Of a stretch of 64,000 nucleotides of DNA, positions 45,638 to 54,519 are shown piece by piece. The notes under the pieces were generated by a model. The model had not been told where the DNA came from, ran no database searches, and was given only the letters and a program-made list of their open reading frames with translations. The stretch covers positions 124,001 through 188,000 of the forward strand of contig NZ_JNYD01000005.1 in assembly GCF_000717175.1 (NCBI RefSeq), read 5' to 3'. Each line of letters opens with the position of its first letter. Position 1 is the first letter of the stretch. Origin of the DNA: Pseudonocardia autotrophica (GTDB lineage: Bacteria > Actinomycetota > Actinomycetes > Mycobacteriales > Pseudonocardiaceae). The position numbers and the translations under genes were made by a program.

Positions 45638-46285
45638 ATGGTGCGAACCCTGGCGGTGGCCGACGAGGAGATCCCCGGACTGCGTTGCGGCGCGGCCCGG
45701 CGCGGCGCCGTCGACCTCGTGCTGGCCGCGGGCGACCTGCCCTTCGACTACCTGGCTGCAATCGCGGACGACGTGGACCGGCCCGCCGTGATGGTCCCCG
45801 GCAACCACGACCGCGACCTGAGCGGCTTCCGCCAGCGCCGCGGGCTGTGGACCAGCGCCGGGCACCCCTGCGAATGGCCCGGCCCGGCCGGCTTCGAGAA
45901 CGCCGACGGCCGGATCGTCGACGCCGGCGGGCTGCGGATCGCCGGGCTCGGCGGCTGCCTGCGCTACCGGGCCGGCCCCAACCAGTGGACCGAGGCCGAG
46001 CAGACGCGGCGGGCGAAGCGGCTCGTCCGGCTGGCGAAGCGGGCCCGGCGCAAGGACGGCAGGGGCGTCGACGTCCTGCTCACGCACGCCCCGCCCCGGC
46101 ACTGCGGCGACCGCGAGGACGGCCCGCACCGCGGCTTCGTCTGCCTGCACGGGGTGGTCGCGCAGCTGCAGCCGCGGTTCCTGGTGCACGGTCACATCCA
46201 CCCCTACGGTGAGCCCGTACCGGACCGGATGCTCGGCACCACCCGGGTCGTCAACGTCGTCGGCAGGAAGGTGCTGGACCTCTAG
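45638..46285 (+). CDS. Metallophosphoesterase with degenerate first metal motif
   Basis: A 215-residue calcineurin-like phosphoesterase: AAGDLPFDYL (GD), VPGNHDRD (GNHD), LLTHAPPRH and LVHGHIHPYG (GHxH). The first metal motif, normally DxH, reads VADEEIPG, so the His ligand is replaced by Glu. A -10-like TAGGCT (45623-45628) lies nine bases before the ATG, pointing to a very short leader. The stop overlaps the next start by one base (TAGTG), so it is coupled to the ParB-like gene. Confidence 0.82.
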   Translation: MVRTLAVADEEIPGLRCGAARRGAVDLVLAAGDLPFDYLAAIADDVDRPAVMVPGNHDRDLSGFRQRRGLWTSAGHPCEWPGPAGFENADGRIVDAGGLRIAGLGGCLRYRAGPNQWTEAEQTRRAKRLVRLAKRARRKDGRGVDVLLTHAPPRHCGDREDGPHRGFVCLHGVVAQLQPRFLVHGHIHPYGEPVPDRMLGTTRVVNVVGRKVLDL

Positions 46286-47124
46286 TGGAGACGGGTTTCC
46301 CGCAGGCCGACGCGGAGCACGACTTCCTCCGCCAGCGCCGCCGGCAGGTGCTCTCGCGTCTGGTGGCGTGGCTGCGCCACGAACCCGACGACGTCTCGGA
46401 GATCCTCCCGTTCGACGAGGTGGTGGCCGCCCTGGGCCGCACGGGCGAGCGTCGCCTGCCGGGCATCCACATCGTGGAGCTGGACACGATCGTCGGCAGC
46501 GTGGACCGCACCACGGACTTCGACCGCTGGTTCCGGCCGCGCAGCCGGCACAGCCGGGAGCGCTGGGAGCGGCTGGCCCGGGCGCAGCGGCGCGGCGAGA
46601 CGATCCCGCCCGTGGACCTGTACCGGGTGGGCGGGCTGCACTTCGTCCGGGACGGGCACCACCGGGTCTCGGTCGCCCACGCCCTGGGCCTGCGCACGAT
46701 CGACGCGCTGATCACCGAGGTCACCACGAAGATCGACCCGAACGGCATCGTGCACCGCGGCGACCTCATCACGAAGGACCTGCGGCGCGTCTTCCTCGAC
46801 CGCGTCCCGCTCGGCCGCACCCAGCTGGCCACGATCGAGGTCGGCGACGCCTGGAACTACGCGGAGCTGTCCGAGACCGTCGAGGCGTGGGGCTTCCGGC
46901 TGATGCAGAGCGAGGGCCGCTACCTCGACCGCGAGACCGTCGCCCGCCGCTGGTGGGCCGAGGAGTACCGCCCGGTGGTGCGGCTGCTCGCCCAGGCCGC
47001 GCTGATCGGCGACCGCACCGAGACGGACGCCTACCTGCACCTCGCCTGCCAGCGCTACCGCCTGCTGCGCACCCACCGCTGGGACGACGACGTGGTCGAG
47101 CGGCTCCGCGCGAACCCCGGCTGA
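46285..47124 (+). CDS. ParB/sulfiredoxin-fold nuclease-like protein
   Basis: A 279-residue protein. The central part (LYRVGGLHFVRDGHHRVSVA, HALGLRTIDALITEV) is the ParB N-terminal/sulfiredoxin-like fold with a GHHR box that resembles the CTP-binding GxxRxxA region. No HTH DNA-binding domain typical of chromosomal ParB is evident, and no parA is adjacent, so a role in chromosome partitioning is not supported. The start is GTG at 46285, overlapping the upstream TAG by one base. Confidence 0.78.
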   Translation: METGFPQADAEHDFLRQRRRQVLSRLVAWLRHEPDDVSEILPFDEVVAALGRTGERRLPGIHIVELDTIVGSVDRTTDFDRWFRPRSRHSRERWERLARAQRRGETIPPVDLYRVGGLHFVRDGHHRVSVAHALGLRTIDALITEVTTKIDPNGIVHRGDLITKDLRRVFLDRVPLGRTQLATIEVGDAWNYAELSETVEAWGFRLMQSEGRYLDRETVARRWWAEEYRPVVRLLAQAALIGDRTETDAYLHLACQRYRLLRTHRWDDDVVERLRANPG

Positions 47125-47127
47125 CCC

Positions 47128-47169
47128 CGTGAGTGGCAACTGCCCCTAGCGGGGCAGTTGCCACTCACG
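47128..47169. terminator. Perfect 19-bp-arm hairpin (GTGAGTGGCAA family)
   Basis: Arms 47128-47146 (CGTGAGTGGCAACTGCCCC) and 47151-47169 are exact reverse complements around the loop TAGC, between the convergent ParB-like and isomerase genes. Outer arm GTGAGTGGCAA is identical to the palindrome at 60008-60047. Confidence 0.85.
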
Positions 47170-47192
47170 ACCCCCGCCGAGCTGCGGAAACC

Positions 47193-48194
47193 TCAGTTGC
47201 CGCCGAAGGCCGAGTCGAACGCTGCCCCGGGCGGGTCAAACAGGTTGCGCCGCACGAACGCCAGCGCGTCCGGCGCCCCGATCAGCCGGTCCATGCCGGC
47301 GTCCTCCCACTCGATCGACACGGGCCCGTCGTAGCCGATGGTGTTGAGCATCCGGAAGCACGCCTCCCACGGCACGTCGCCGTGCCCGGTGGACACGAAG
47401 TCCCACCCGCGCCGCGGGTCCGCCCACGGCAGGTGCGAGCCCATCCGCCCGTTGCGCCCGTTGCCGACCTGGCGCTTCGCGTCCTTGCAGTCGACGTGGT
47501 AGATCCGGTCCCGGAAGTCCCACAGGAACCCGACCGGATCGAGGTCCTGCCACACGAAGTGGCTCGGGTCCCAGTTCAGCCCGAACGCCTCCCGGTGCCC
47601 GACGGCCTCCAGCGCCGCGACCGTCGTCCAGTAGTCGTAGGCGATCTCCGACGGGTGCACCTCGTGCGCGAACCGGACGCCCACCTCGTCGAACACGTCG
47701 AGGATCGGGTTCCAGCGGTCGGCGAAGTCCCGGTAGCCCGCGTCCACCATGGACTGTGGCACGGGCGGGAACATCGCGACGGTCTTCCAGATGGCGGAGC
47801 CGGTGAACCCGACGACCGTGCGCACCCCGAGCTTCGCCGCCGCCCGGGCGGTCACCTGCATCGCCTCGGCCGCCCGCTGCCGCACCCCCTCGGGCTCGCC
47901 GTCGCCCCACACCCGCGCGGGCACGATCCCCTTGTGCCGCTCGTCGATCGGGTCGTCGCAGACCGCCTGGCCGGTGAGGTGGTTGGAGATCGCGTACACC
48001 CGCAGCCCGTGCTTCTCCAGGATGTCCAGCCGCTCCTGCACGTACCGGTCGTCCTCGACGGCCGCCCACGGGTCGAAGTGGTCGCCCCAGCAGGCGATCT
48101 CCAGTCCGTCGTAGCCCCACTCCCCCGCCAGCCGCGCCACCTCGGTGAAGGGCAGGTCGGCCCACTGCCCGGTGAACAGCGTGACCGGTCTCAT
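47193..48194 (-). CDS. Sugar phosphate isomerase/epimerase (xylose-isomerase-like TIM barrel)
   Basis: A 333-residue TIM-barrel protein of the AP-endonuclease-2 superfamily. Metal-binding candidates: the Glu of [37 protein letters not shown] and SIEWEDAG. Its ATG overlaps the oxidoreductase stop (ATGA at 48191-48194), making it the last gene of the five-gene sugar/polyol operon. Paired with a Gfo/Idh/MocA enzyme, it probably acts on an oxidised sugar or inositol derivative. Confidence 0.88.
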   Translation of the reverse strand: MRPVTLFTGQWADLPFTEVARLAGEWGYDGLEIACWGDHFDPWAAVEDDRYVQERLDILEKHGLRVYAISNHLTGQAVCDDPIDERHKGIVPARVWGDGEPEGVRQRAAEAMQVTARAAAKLGVRTVVGFTGSAIWKTVAMFPPVPQSMVDAGYRDFADRWNPILDVFDEVGVRFAHEVHPSEIAYDYWTTVAALEAVGHREAFGLNWDPSHFVWQDLDPVGFLWDFRDRIYHVDCKDAKRQVGNGRNGRMGSHLPWADPRRGWDFVSTGHGDVPWEACFRMLNTIGYDGPVSIEWEDAGMDRLIGAPDALAFVRRNLFDPPGAAFDSAFGGN

Positions 48195-49369
48195 GACGCG
48201 TCCCCCTCGATCGTCTCCCAGCAGCTGCCCCCGGCCGCGGACCGTTCGACCGCGTCGAGCACCAGCTGCACCTGCAGCCCGTCGGCGAACGACGGCGTCG
48301 GGTCGGTCCCCGCCGCCAGGTCGCGCACCAGGTCCGCCATTTCGTGCACGAAGGTGTGCTCGTAGCCGAGCCCGTGCCCCGGCGGCCACCACGCCTCCAT
48401 GTACGGGTGGGTCGGCTCGGTGACGTGGATGCGCCGGAAGCCGGCGGTGTCGGGCGCCTCGGTGCCGTCGTGGAACCAGAGCTCGTTCATCGCCTCGAAG
48501 TCGAACGCCAGCGAGCCCGACCCGCCGTTGACCTCCAGCCGCAGGCCGTTCTTGCGCCCGGTCGCGAAGCGGGTGGCCTCGAACGAGGCGACCGCGCCGC
48601 CGGCGAAGCGGCCGAGGAAGAGGGCCGCGTCGTCGACGGTCACCGGCCCGCGCTGGGCACCGCCGGCCCCGGACAGGCCGCCGGACGCGGTCGCCAGCGG
48701 CCGCTCCTTCACGAACGTCTCGGTGAGTGCGGAGACGCCGGTGAGCCGGTCGCCCACGACGTACTGCGCGAGGTCCACGATGTGCGCGCCGATGTCGCCG
48801 AGCGCCCCCGAGCCGGCCTTGTCCCGCTGCAGCCGCCAGACCAGCGGGAACTCCGGGTCGACGATCCAGTCCTGCAGGTACACCGCGCGCACGTGCCGCA
48901 CCGGGCCGATCCGGCCCTGCTCCACCAGCCGCCGGGCCAGCGCGATCGCTGGCACCCGGCGGTAGTTGAACCCGACCATCGAGCGCGCCCCGCGGGCCCG
49001 CGCCCGCTCCGCCGCCGCGACCATGGCCCGCGCCTCGTCGACGCTGTTGGCCAACGGCTTCTCGCACAGCACGTGCTTGCCGGCGTCGAGTGCCGCGATC
49101 GCGATCTCCGCGTGCGTGTCGCCGGGCGTGCAGACGTCGACGAGCGCGACGTCGTCCCGGGTCAGCAGCTGCTTCCAGTCGGTCTCGACGGACCGCCAGC
49201 CGAGCCTCGCCGCGGCCGCCCGCGCCGCCGCGGGGTCGCGGCCGCACAGGACCGCCATGTCGGGGGCGAGCGGGAGGTCGAACACGTGCGCCGCCGAGCG
49301 CCACGCCTGCGAGTGCGCCGCGCCCATGAAGGCGTAGCCGATCATGCCGACGCCGAGCGGAGGAGTCAC
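48191..49369 (-). CDS. Gfo/Idh/MocA-family oxidoreductase
   Basis: A 392-residue NAD(P)-dependent sugar or polyol dehydrogenase. N-terminal Rossmann [33 protein letters not shown] with the conserved EKP lysine; [18 protein letters not shown] holds the Asp/His catalytic pair (GDIGAHxxD). The GTG at 49369 overlaps the binding-protein stop (GTGA). The operon context with a ribose/inositol-type ABC importer suggests that it oxidises the imported sugar. Confidence 0.92.
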   Translation of the reverse strand: MTPPLGVGMIGYAFMGAAHSQAWRSAAHVFDLPLAPDMAVLCGRDPAAARAAAARLGWRSVETDWKQLLTRDDVALVDVCTPGDTHAEIAIAALDAGKHVLCEKPLANSVDEARAMVAAAERARARGARSMVGFNYRRVPAIALARRLVEQGRIGPVRHVRAVYLQDWIVDPEFPLVWRLQRDKAGSGALGDIGAHIVDLAQYVVGDRLTGVSALTETFVKERPLATASGGLSGAGGAQRGPVTVDDAALFLGRFAGGAVASFEATRFATGRKNGLRLEVNGGSGSLAFDFEAMNELWFHDGTEAPDTAGFRRIHVTEPTHPYMEAWWPPGHGLGYEHTFVHEMADLVRDLAAGTDPTPSFADGLQVQLVLDAVERSAAGGSCWETIEGDAS

Positions 49370-50430
49370 GACTCGAAGCCCAGCGGCAGGTAGTCGGCCA
49401 CGTTCTCCTTGGTGATGGTCGCCGAGGCCAGCGTGATCGACGTCGGGACCTCCTTCTCCACCAGGTCGCTCATGCCGCGGTTCTGCGCGACGAGCCGGGC
49501 CAGCGCGATGGCCGACGACGCCATGGTCGGGCTGTAGGTCACCGTCGCCTTGAGCACGGTGTTGTCGGCCTGGATGTCCCGCATCGCGTTGGCCGAGCCG
49601 GCCCCGCCGACCATGAAGAACTCGTTGCGCCCCGCCTGGTTGATCGCGGCGAGCACGCCGATGCCCTGGTCGTCGTCGTGGTTCCAGAGGGCGTCGAGCT
49701 TCGGTGCGGCCTGCAGCAGGTTCGCCGTGACCCGCTGCCCGCCCTGCGCGGTGAAGTCCGCGGCCTGCCGCGGGCCGACCGCGTAGCCGTAGGAGGCCAG
49801 GGCGTCGGAGAAGCCCTTGCTGCGTTCCTGGGTCAGCGGGAGGTTGTCGATGCCCGCGACCTCGCCGATGACCGGGTTCGTGACGTTCGCGGCGCGGAGC
49901 CGCTCGCCGATGTAGGTCCCGGCGCTGACGCCCATGCCGTAGTTGTCGCCGCCGATCCACGTCCGGTAGGCCAGCGGCGAGTCGAAGATGCGGTCGAGGT
50001 TGATGACCGGGATGTCGGCGTCCATCGCGCGGCGGCCGAGACTGGTGAGCTGGCTGCCGTCGTTGGGCAGGATGACCAGCGCGTCGACCTTCTGGTTGAT
50101 CAGCGTCTCCACGGCGGCGATCTGCTGGGCGACGTCGTTGGTCGGGTTGACGGGGGCGAAGGTCACGTCGGGGTACTGCTCGGCCTGCGCCTTCGCGTTG
50201 TTCGCGATCGCCGCGATCCAGCCGTGGTCGGCCGCGGGCGCGGAGAACCCGATGGTGACCGGGGCGCCCGGCGTGGCGTTGTCGCCGCCGGCCGCGGCGA
50301 CGTTGGCGCCGGACCCGCTGGACGGGGCCTCGTTGCTCGTGCACGCCGCCACCGTGGCGACCGTGCCGACGCCGAGCGCCGCGAGGAAGCCGCGGCGGCC
50401 GAGGCCCCCGGGCAGCAGGGAATCGGTCAT
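49366..50430 (-). CDS. Sugar ABC transporter substrate-binding lipoprotein
   Basis: A 354-residue periplasmic-binding-protein-fold receptor of the ribose/galactose class. The N-terminus combines a twin-arginine-like motif ([10 protein letters not shown]) with a lipobox ending VAAC (Cys30), so export may be through Tat with lipid anchoring. The fold markers are [41 protein letters not shown] and [17 protein letters not shown]. The operon order downstream is dehydrogenase then isomerase. It lies 52 bases after the permease gene. The ligand is unknown; inositol, ribose or another polyol is plausible. Confidence 0.92.
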   Translation of the reverse strand: MTDSLLPGGLGRRGFLAALGVGTVATVAACTSNEAPSSGSGANVAAAGGDNATPGAPVTIGFSAPAADHGWIAAIANNAKAQAEQYPDVTFAPVNPTNDVAQQIAAVETLINQKVDALVILPNDGSQLTSLGRRAMDADIPVINLDRIFDSPLAYRTWIGGDNYGMGVSAGTYIGERLRAANVTNPVIGEVAGIDNLPLTQERSKGFSDALASYGYAVGPRQAADFTAQGGQRVTANLLQAAPKLDALWNHDDDQGIGVLAAINQAGRNEFFMVGGAGSANAMRDIQADNTVLKATVTYSPTMASSAIALARLVAQNRGMSDLVEKEVPTSITLASATITKENVADYLPLGFES

Positions 50431-50482
50431 GGCTCTCGCGCTCCTTTGCGGGACAGCGGGTCGGGCGGGTCGGGTGGGCCGG

Positions 50483-51520
50483 TCAGGTGGTGGACGAGCG
50501 CCGGGCGCGGGCCTGGATGAGCACCGCGACGACGATGATCGCGCCCTTGGCGATGTTCTGGACCTCGATGGCCAGGTTGTTCAGCACGAACAGGTTGGTG
50601 ATCACCGTGAACACCAGGACGCCGAGGATGGAGCCGATCAGCGTCCCGCGGCCGCCGGTGAGCAGCGTGCCGCCGATGATCACCGCGGCGATGGCGTCGA
50701 GCTCGTAGAGCGTGCCGTGGGTGCTCGAGCCGGTCGTGGTGAGCGAGGCGATCATGATCGCCGCGATGCCGCAGCACAGCCCCGAGACGACGTAGAGCAG
50801 CACGGTGTGCCGCCGCACGTCCACGCCCGCCAGCCGCGCCGCCTCGGGGTTGCCGCCGATCGCGAAGGTGCGGCGGCCGAAGGTGGTGCGGTTCAGCACG
50901 ACCCAGCCGACGGCGATGACCACGGCGAAGATGTAGACGAGCAGCGGGATGCCGAGGATCCGGGTGCTCGCGATGGCCGCGATCACGGGGTCCGTGACGA
51001 TCTGGCTGCGCCGCCCGGAGATCAGCTCCGCCAGGCCCTGCGCGGAGATCAGCATGGCCAGCGTGGCGATGAACGGGACGATCCGGCCGTACGCGATCAG
51101 CACGCCGTTGATCAGCCCCGCGCCGACCCCCACCGCCAGCGCGCAGAAGATCATCACGAGCGCGCCGAACGACTGCGTGGCCACCGTCGTGGCCCACACC
51201 GACGCCAGCGCCATCACCTTGCCGACGGACAGGTCGATGCCGCCGCCGATGATCACGAACGTCACGCCGACCGTCAGGACCCCGATGATCGACGCCGAGG
51301 TCAGCACGGTCAGCAGGTTCGACGCCGTCGGGAAGGTCTGCGGCGCCGTCACCACGCCGACCACCGCGAGCAGCACCAGCACGGCGACGAGACCCATGTT
51401 GCGCCCGATGCCGCCCTCGAACAGCAGCCGCACCACGCGGGACGGTTCCGGCCGCGCCGGCGGGTGGGCCTCCGGTGCCTCCGGCGCTCGCGCCTCGGAG
51501 GTCGGGCTCGGCTCGTTCAC
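50483..51520 (-). CDS. Ribose/inositol-type ABC transporter permease
   Basis: A 345-residue permease of the RbsC class with about ten membrane segments. Family signatures: GGGIDLSVGKVMALASV, PFIATLAMLISAQGLAELI, FAIGGNPEAARLAGVDV and GGTLLTGGRGTLIGSILG. A Pro/Glu-rich N-terminal tail precedes the first helix. The GTG at 51520 overlaps the ATPase stop (GTGA). It forms the membrane channel of the importer with the adjacent ATPase and binding protein. Confidence 0.94.
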   Translation of the reverse strand: MNEPSPTSEARAPEAPEAHPPARPEPSRVVRLLFEGGIGRNMGLVAVLVLLAVVGVVTAPQTFPTASNLLTVLTSASIIGVLTVGVTFVIIGGGIDLSVGKVMALASVWATTVATQSFGALVMIFCALAVGVGAGLINGVLIAYGRIVPFIATLAMLISAQGLAELISGRRSQIVTDPVIAAIASTRILGIPLLVYIFAVVIAVGWVVLNRTTFGRRTFAIGGNPEAARLAGVDVRRHTVLLYVVSGLCCGIAAIMIASLTTTGSSTHGTLYELDAIAAVIIGGTLLTGGRGTLIGSILGVLVFTVITNLFVLNNLAIEVQNIAKGAIIVVAVLIQARARRSSTT

Positions 51521-53049
51521 GATCCCGCCCCCGCGGTCGGCCGTCCGTCGGCGGTCATGTCGGCTCCTTCCATCACCAGGTCGAGCACCCGGTGCTCGTC
51601 GAGCTCGGCGGCCGGGCCCGCGTGCACGATCCGGCCCTCCCGCACGACGAGCACCCGGTCGGCCAGCCCGAGCACCTCGGGCACCTCGCTGGAGACCAGC
51701 ACCACCGCGACGCCCTCGCCCGCGAGCCGACGGACCAGCGCGTAGATCTCGCTGCGGGCGCCGACGTCGACGCCGCGGGTGGGCTCGTCGAGCAGCAGGA
51801 CGGTGCATCCGTGCAGCAGCCAGCGGGCCAGGACGACCTTCTGCTGGTTGCCGCCCGAGAGCGTGCGGGCGGGCCGGCGCGGATCGGCGGGCCGGACGTC
51901 GAGCTGCGCGGTGACCACGCCGGCGTCGGCCAGCTCGGCCTCGCCGCCGAGGAACCCGCCGCGCGCGAAGCGGCGCAGGGCCGGGAGGGAGACGTTGCGC
52001 ATCACCGGCTCGTCGAGCAGCAGCGCCTGGGTCTTGCGTTCCTCCGGGCACAGCCCGAGCCCCGCCCGCACCGCGGCGGGCACGGACCCGCGGGGCAGCG
52101 CCCGGCCGCGCACCCGGATCTCGCCGGCGTCCGCGCGCCGGGCGCCGTAGACCGTCTCGAGGATCTCCGAGCGGCCGGAGCCGACCAGGCCGGCGAGGCC
52201 CACCACCTCCCCCGCCCGCACGGTGAACGAGACGCCGGAGAACTCGGTCCCGCGGCCCAGGCCGTCGACCTCGAGGACGACCTCGCCGACCTCGCCCGTC
52301 GACGGCGGGAACACGTACTCGAGCGAGCGGCCGGTCATCAGCCGGATGACGTCCGCGGTCGGGGTGGTCCGGGCGGGGAGGTTCCGGGCGACCGTCCGGC
52401 CGTCCTTGAGCACGGTCACGCGGTCGCCGATCTCGCGGATCTCCTCGAGCCGGTGCGAGATGTAGACGACGGCGACGCCGTCCGCGGTGAGCTCGCGGAT
52501 CACGCGGAAGAGGTTGCGCACCTCCTCCGGGTCGAGCACCGCCGACGGCTCGTCCATGACGATCAGGCGGGCGTCGCGGGCCAGCGCGCGGGCCATGCTG
52601 ACGATCTGCTGGCCGGCGGCGGACAGGTCGCCCAGCTCGCGGCGCGGCGGGATCTCGGGGTGGCCGAGCCGCGTCAGCAGCCGGCGGGCGATCTTCTCGG
52701 CGTCGCGGGGGCGGGTGAAGCCCAGCCGGGCGGGCTCGTGGCCGAGCACGACGTTCTCCGCGACCGACAGCCCGGGGACGAGGTCGAGCTCCTGGTGGAT
52801 GGTGGCGATGCCCGCGGCGTCGGCGGCGTGCGGCGAGCCGAAGGTGACCGTGTCGCCGTCCCAGGTGATCGCGCCGGCGTCGGGGCGGTGGGCACCGGCC
52901 AGCACCTTGATCAGCGTCGACTTGCCGGCCCCGTTCTGCCCGAGCAGGCAGTGGACCTCGCCGGCGGCGACGTCGAGGTCGACGCCGTCGAGCGCGCGCA
53001 CACCGGGGAAGGTCTTCACGATCCCGCGCATCGTCAGCAGTGACGCCAC
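51517..53049 (-). CDS. Ribose/inositol-type ABC transporter ATPase (two nucleotide-binding domains)
   Basis: A 510-residue RbsA/MglA-like duplicated ATPase. NBD1: Walker A GQNGAGKST, signature LSAAGQQIVSMARAL, Walker B LIVMDEPSAVLD. NBD2: degenerate Walker A GLVGSGRSEI, signature TLSGGNQQKVVLARWL, Walker B VLLLDEPTRGVD. This asymmetry is normal for the family. The GTG at 53049 lies six bases after the -10-like TACTTT of a good promoter, implying a leaderless transcript. First gene of the five-gene operon. Confidence 0.93.
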   Translation of the reverse strand: MASLLTMRGIVKTFPGVRALDGVDLDVAAGEVHCLLGQNGAGKSTLIKVLAGAHRPDAGAITWDGDTVTFGSPHAADAAGIATIHQELDLVPGLSVAENVVLGHEPARLGFTRPRDAEKIARRLLTRLGHPEIPPRRELGDLSAAGQQIVSMARALARDARLIVMDEPSAVLDPEEVRNLFRVIRELTADGVAVVYISHRLEEIREIGDRVTVLKDGRTVARNLPARTTPTADVIRLMTGRSLEYVFPPSTGEVGEVVLEVDGLGRGTEFSGVSFTVRAGEVVGLAGLVGSGRSEILETVYGARRADAGEIRVRGRALPRGSVPAAVRAGLGLCPEERKTQALLLDEPVMRNVSLPALRRFARGGFLGGEAELADAGVVTAQLDVRPADPRRPARTLSGGNQQKVVLARWLLHGCTVLLLDEPTRGVDVGARSEIYALVRRLAGEGVAVVLVSSEVPEVLGLADRVLVVREGRIVHAGPAAELDEHRVLDLVMEGADMTADGRPTAGAGS

Positions 53050-53055
53050 GAGGGG

Positions 53056-53085
53056 AAAGTAGAAGCGTTGACCAGCGCCGTACAA
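53056..53085 (-). promoter_or_regulatory. Sigma-70-type promoter of the sugar operon
   Basis: On the minus strand TTGTAC (53080-53085) and TACTTT (53056-53061) are separated by 18 bases and followed after six bases by the GTG start of the ATPase gene. The spacing predicts initiation at or beside the start codon. Confidence 0.65.
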
Positions 53086-53088
53086 CGA

Positions 53089-53128
53089 CCGAATAATGCC
53101 CTTTCGCGCTATTTATCGGACGATATCG
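53089..53128. promoter_or_regulatory. AT-rich divergent operator region upstream of ROK gene
   Basis: Between the divergent ATPase and ROK genes lies an unusually AT-rich stretch: CCGAATAA (53089-53096) and TTTATCGG (53112-53119) form a near inverted repeat, followed by the palindrome CGATATCG (53121-53128). It is the best candidate binding site for the ROK repressor. Confidence 0.45.
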
Positions 53129-53132
53129 GGGC

Positions 53133-54395
53133 GTGACAATGGCGTTGCCGCACTCGACCACGGCCCGGCCTCCGCTGCCGGGTCCCGCACTGCTGCCCCC
53201 GTTGCGGCTCAGCGCCCCGCCGCAGTCCGGGCGCATCGACCCGGCGCTGCTGCTCAGCACCGTCGCCCGGCTGGTCGCGTCGGACACCGCGGTGAGCAAG
53301 GCCGACCTGGTCGCCGCGACCGGCCTGGCCAGGACCACGGTGAGCACCGCGGTCGACGGGCTGCTCGCCGGCGGGCTCCTCCGGCTCGACGGGCTGCGGC
53401 CGACGGCCGGCCGGGGCCGCCCCGCCGAGCGGCTCGCGCTGGCCGCGGAGGGCGGCCAGGTGCTGCTCGCGGACGTCGGCGCGCGGGGTGCGCACCTCGC
53501 CGTGACCGACCTCGCCCAGCGGGTGCTCGCCCACACCCACGTCGACCTCGACGTCACGGACGGGCCGGACACCGTGCTCCGGACGGTGGAGACGGAGCTC
53601 ACCCGGCTCCGTACGGGATCGGCCGTCCCGGCGCGGGCGGTCGTGATCGGCCTGCCCGGGCCGGTCGACAACCACCTCGGGATCCCGGTGCGGCCGCCGA
53701 TCATGCCCGGCTGGCACGCCTACCCGGTGACGGCCCGGCTCCAGCAGACCTTCGGCTGCCCGGCCGTGCTGGAGAACGACGTCAACCTGCGCGCGCTCGG
53801 CGAGGCCCGGGCGTTGCCCGCCGACCAGGTTCCCCTGCTGTTCGTCAAGGTCGGGACGGGCATCGGCGGCGGGCTCGTGACCGGCGGCGGCTCGCTGCAC
53901 CACGGTGCGGACGGCGCGGCCGGCGACATCGGGCACGTCCGGGTGCGCGGGGCGCCCGACGACGCGTGCGTGTGCGGCAACGTCGGCTGCATCGAGGCCG
54001 TCGCCTCGGCCGGGGCCATCGCGCGCCGGCTGGGCGGCCGCGGCGAGGTGCCCTCGATCGCCGACCTGCGGGCGATGCTGGGGCGCGGCGACGCGCGAGC
54101 GGTCGCGGCGGTGCGCGAGGCGGCCGGGTTGATCGGCGAGCTCGTCGCGACGCTCGTCCACCTCTACAACCCGGCGCGGGTGACGATCGGCGGCTCCCTC
54201 ACCGCCGCCAGCGACGAGCTGCTCGCCGGGGTCCGCAGCGTGGTCTACCAGCGCGCGTTACCCCTCGCAACGCGCAACCTGGTGCTGACCAACAGCGTGC
54301 TCGGGGAGTACGCGGGCGTCGCCGGCGCCACGGTCCTCGGCATCGAGCGGGTGCTCTCCGCGGAGTCGATCGGCCTCCTCCTCCCCGCCCCCTGA
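53133..54395 (+). CDS. ROK-family transcriptional repressor
   Basis: A 420-residue XylR/NagC-like regulator. N-terminal winged HTH (SKADLVAATGLARTTVSTAV), then a ROK sugar-kinase-like domain: VIGLPGPVD, LENDVNLRALGE, VKVGTGIGGG and the zinc motif CVCGNVGCIE. The kinase catalytic Asp lies in the ENDVN context. The start is GTG at 53133 or ATG at 53139, and no ribosome site is evident. Divergent from the sugar operon, it probably represses it in the absence of the transported sugar. Confidence 0.92.
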   Translation: MTMALPHSTTARPPLPGPALLPPLRLSAPPQSGRIDPALLLSTVARLVASDTAVSKADLVAATGLARTTVSTAVDGLLAGGLLRLDGLRPTAGRGRPAERLALAAEGGQVLLADVGARGAHLAVTDLAQRVLAHTHVDLDVTDGPDTVLRTVETELTRLRTGSAVPARAVVIGLPGPVDNHLGIPVRPPIMPGWHAYPVTARLQQTFGCPAVLENDVNLRALGEARALPADQVPLLFVKVGTGIGGGLVTGGGSLHHGADGAAGDIGHVRVRGAPDDACVCGNVGCIEAVASAGAIARRLGGRGEVPSIADLRAMLGRGDARAVAAVREAAGLIGELVATLVHLYNPARVTIGGSLTAASDELLAGVRSVVYQRALPLATRNLVLTNSVLGEYAGVAGATVLGIERVLSAESIGLLLPAP

Positions 54396-54410
54396 CCCGC
54401 TCTCCCCTCC

Positions 54411-54476
54411 CGCGAGTCGGGACGTCCGGCAGCGCGAGTCGGGACTTCCGAGCGCGCGAGTCGGGAGATCCTGCAT
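54411..54476. repeat. 22-bp tandem repeat, three copies of CGCGAGTCGGGA
   Basis: CGCGAGTCGGGA starts at 54411, 54433 and 54455, exactly 22 bases apart, just after the ROK stop. The third copy forms the left arm of the hairpin that follows. Confidence 0.85.
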
Positions 54477-54511
54477 CTCACGACTCGCGCTGCAGGATCT
54501 CCCGGCTCGCG
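54455..54511. terminator. Large hairpin between convergent ROK and sugC genes
   Basis: The 21-base arms 54455-54475 and 54491-54511 pair with a single mismatch around a 15-base loop, which itself contains the reverse complement of CGCGAGTCG. It lies between convergent genes and so is probably a bidirectional terminator. Confidence 0.75.
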
Positions 54512-54519
54512 GGACGGGA

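Noticed and set aside
46285..47124. Chromosomal ParB partition protein
   Set aside because: No parA partner, no parS-like palindrome and no HTH domain are visible; only the ParB/Srx N-terminal fold is supported.
54411..54511. Possible CRISPR-like array from the 22-bp repeats
   Set aside because: Only three copies, spacers of about 10 bases that are not unique, no leader and no cas genes. It is a terminator-arm duplication.
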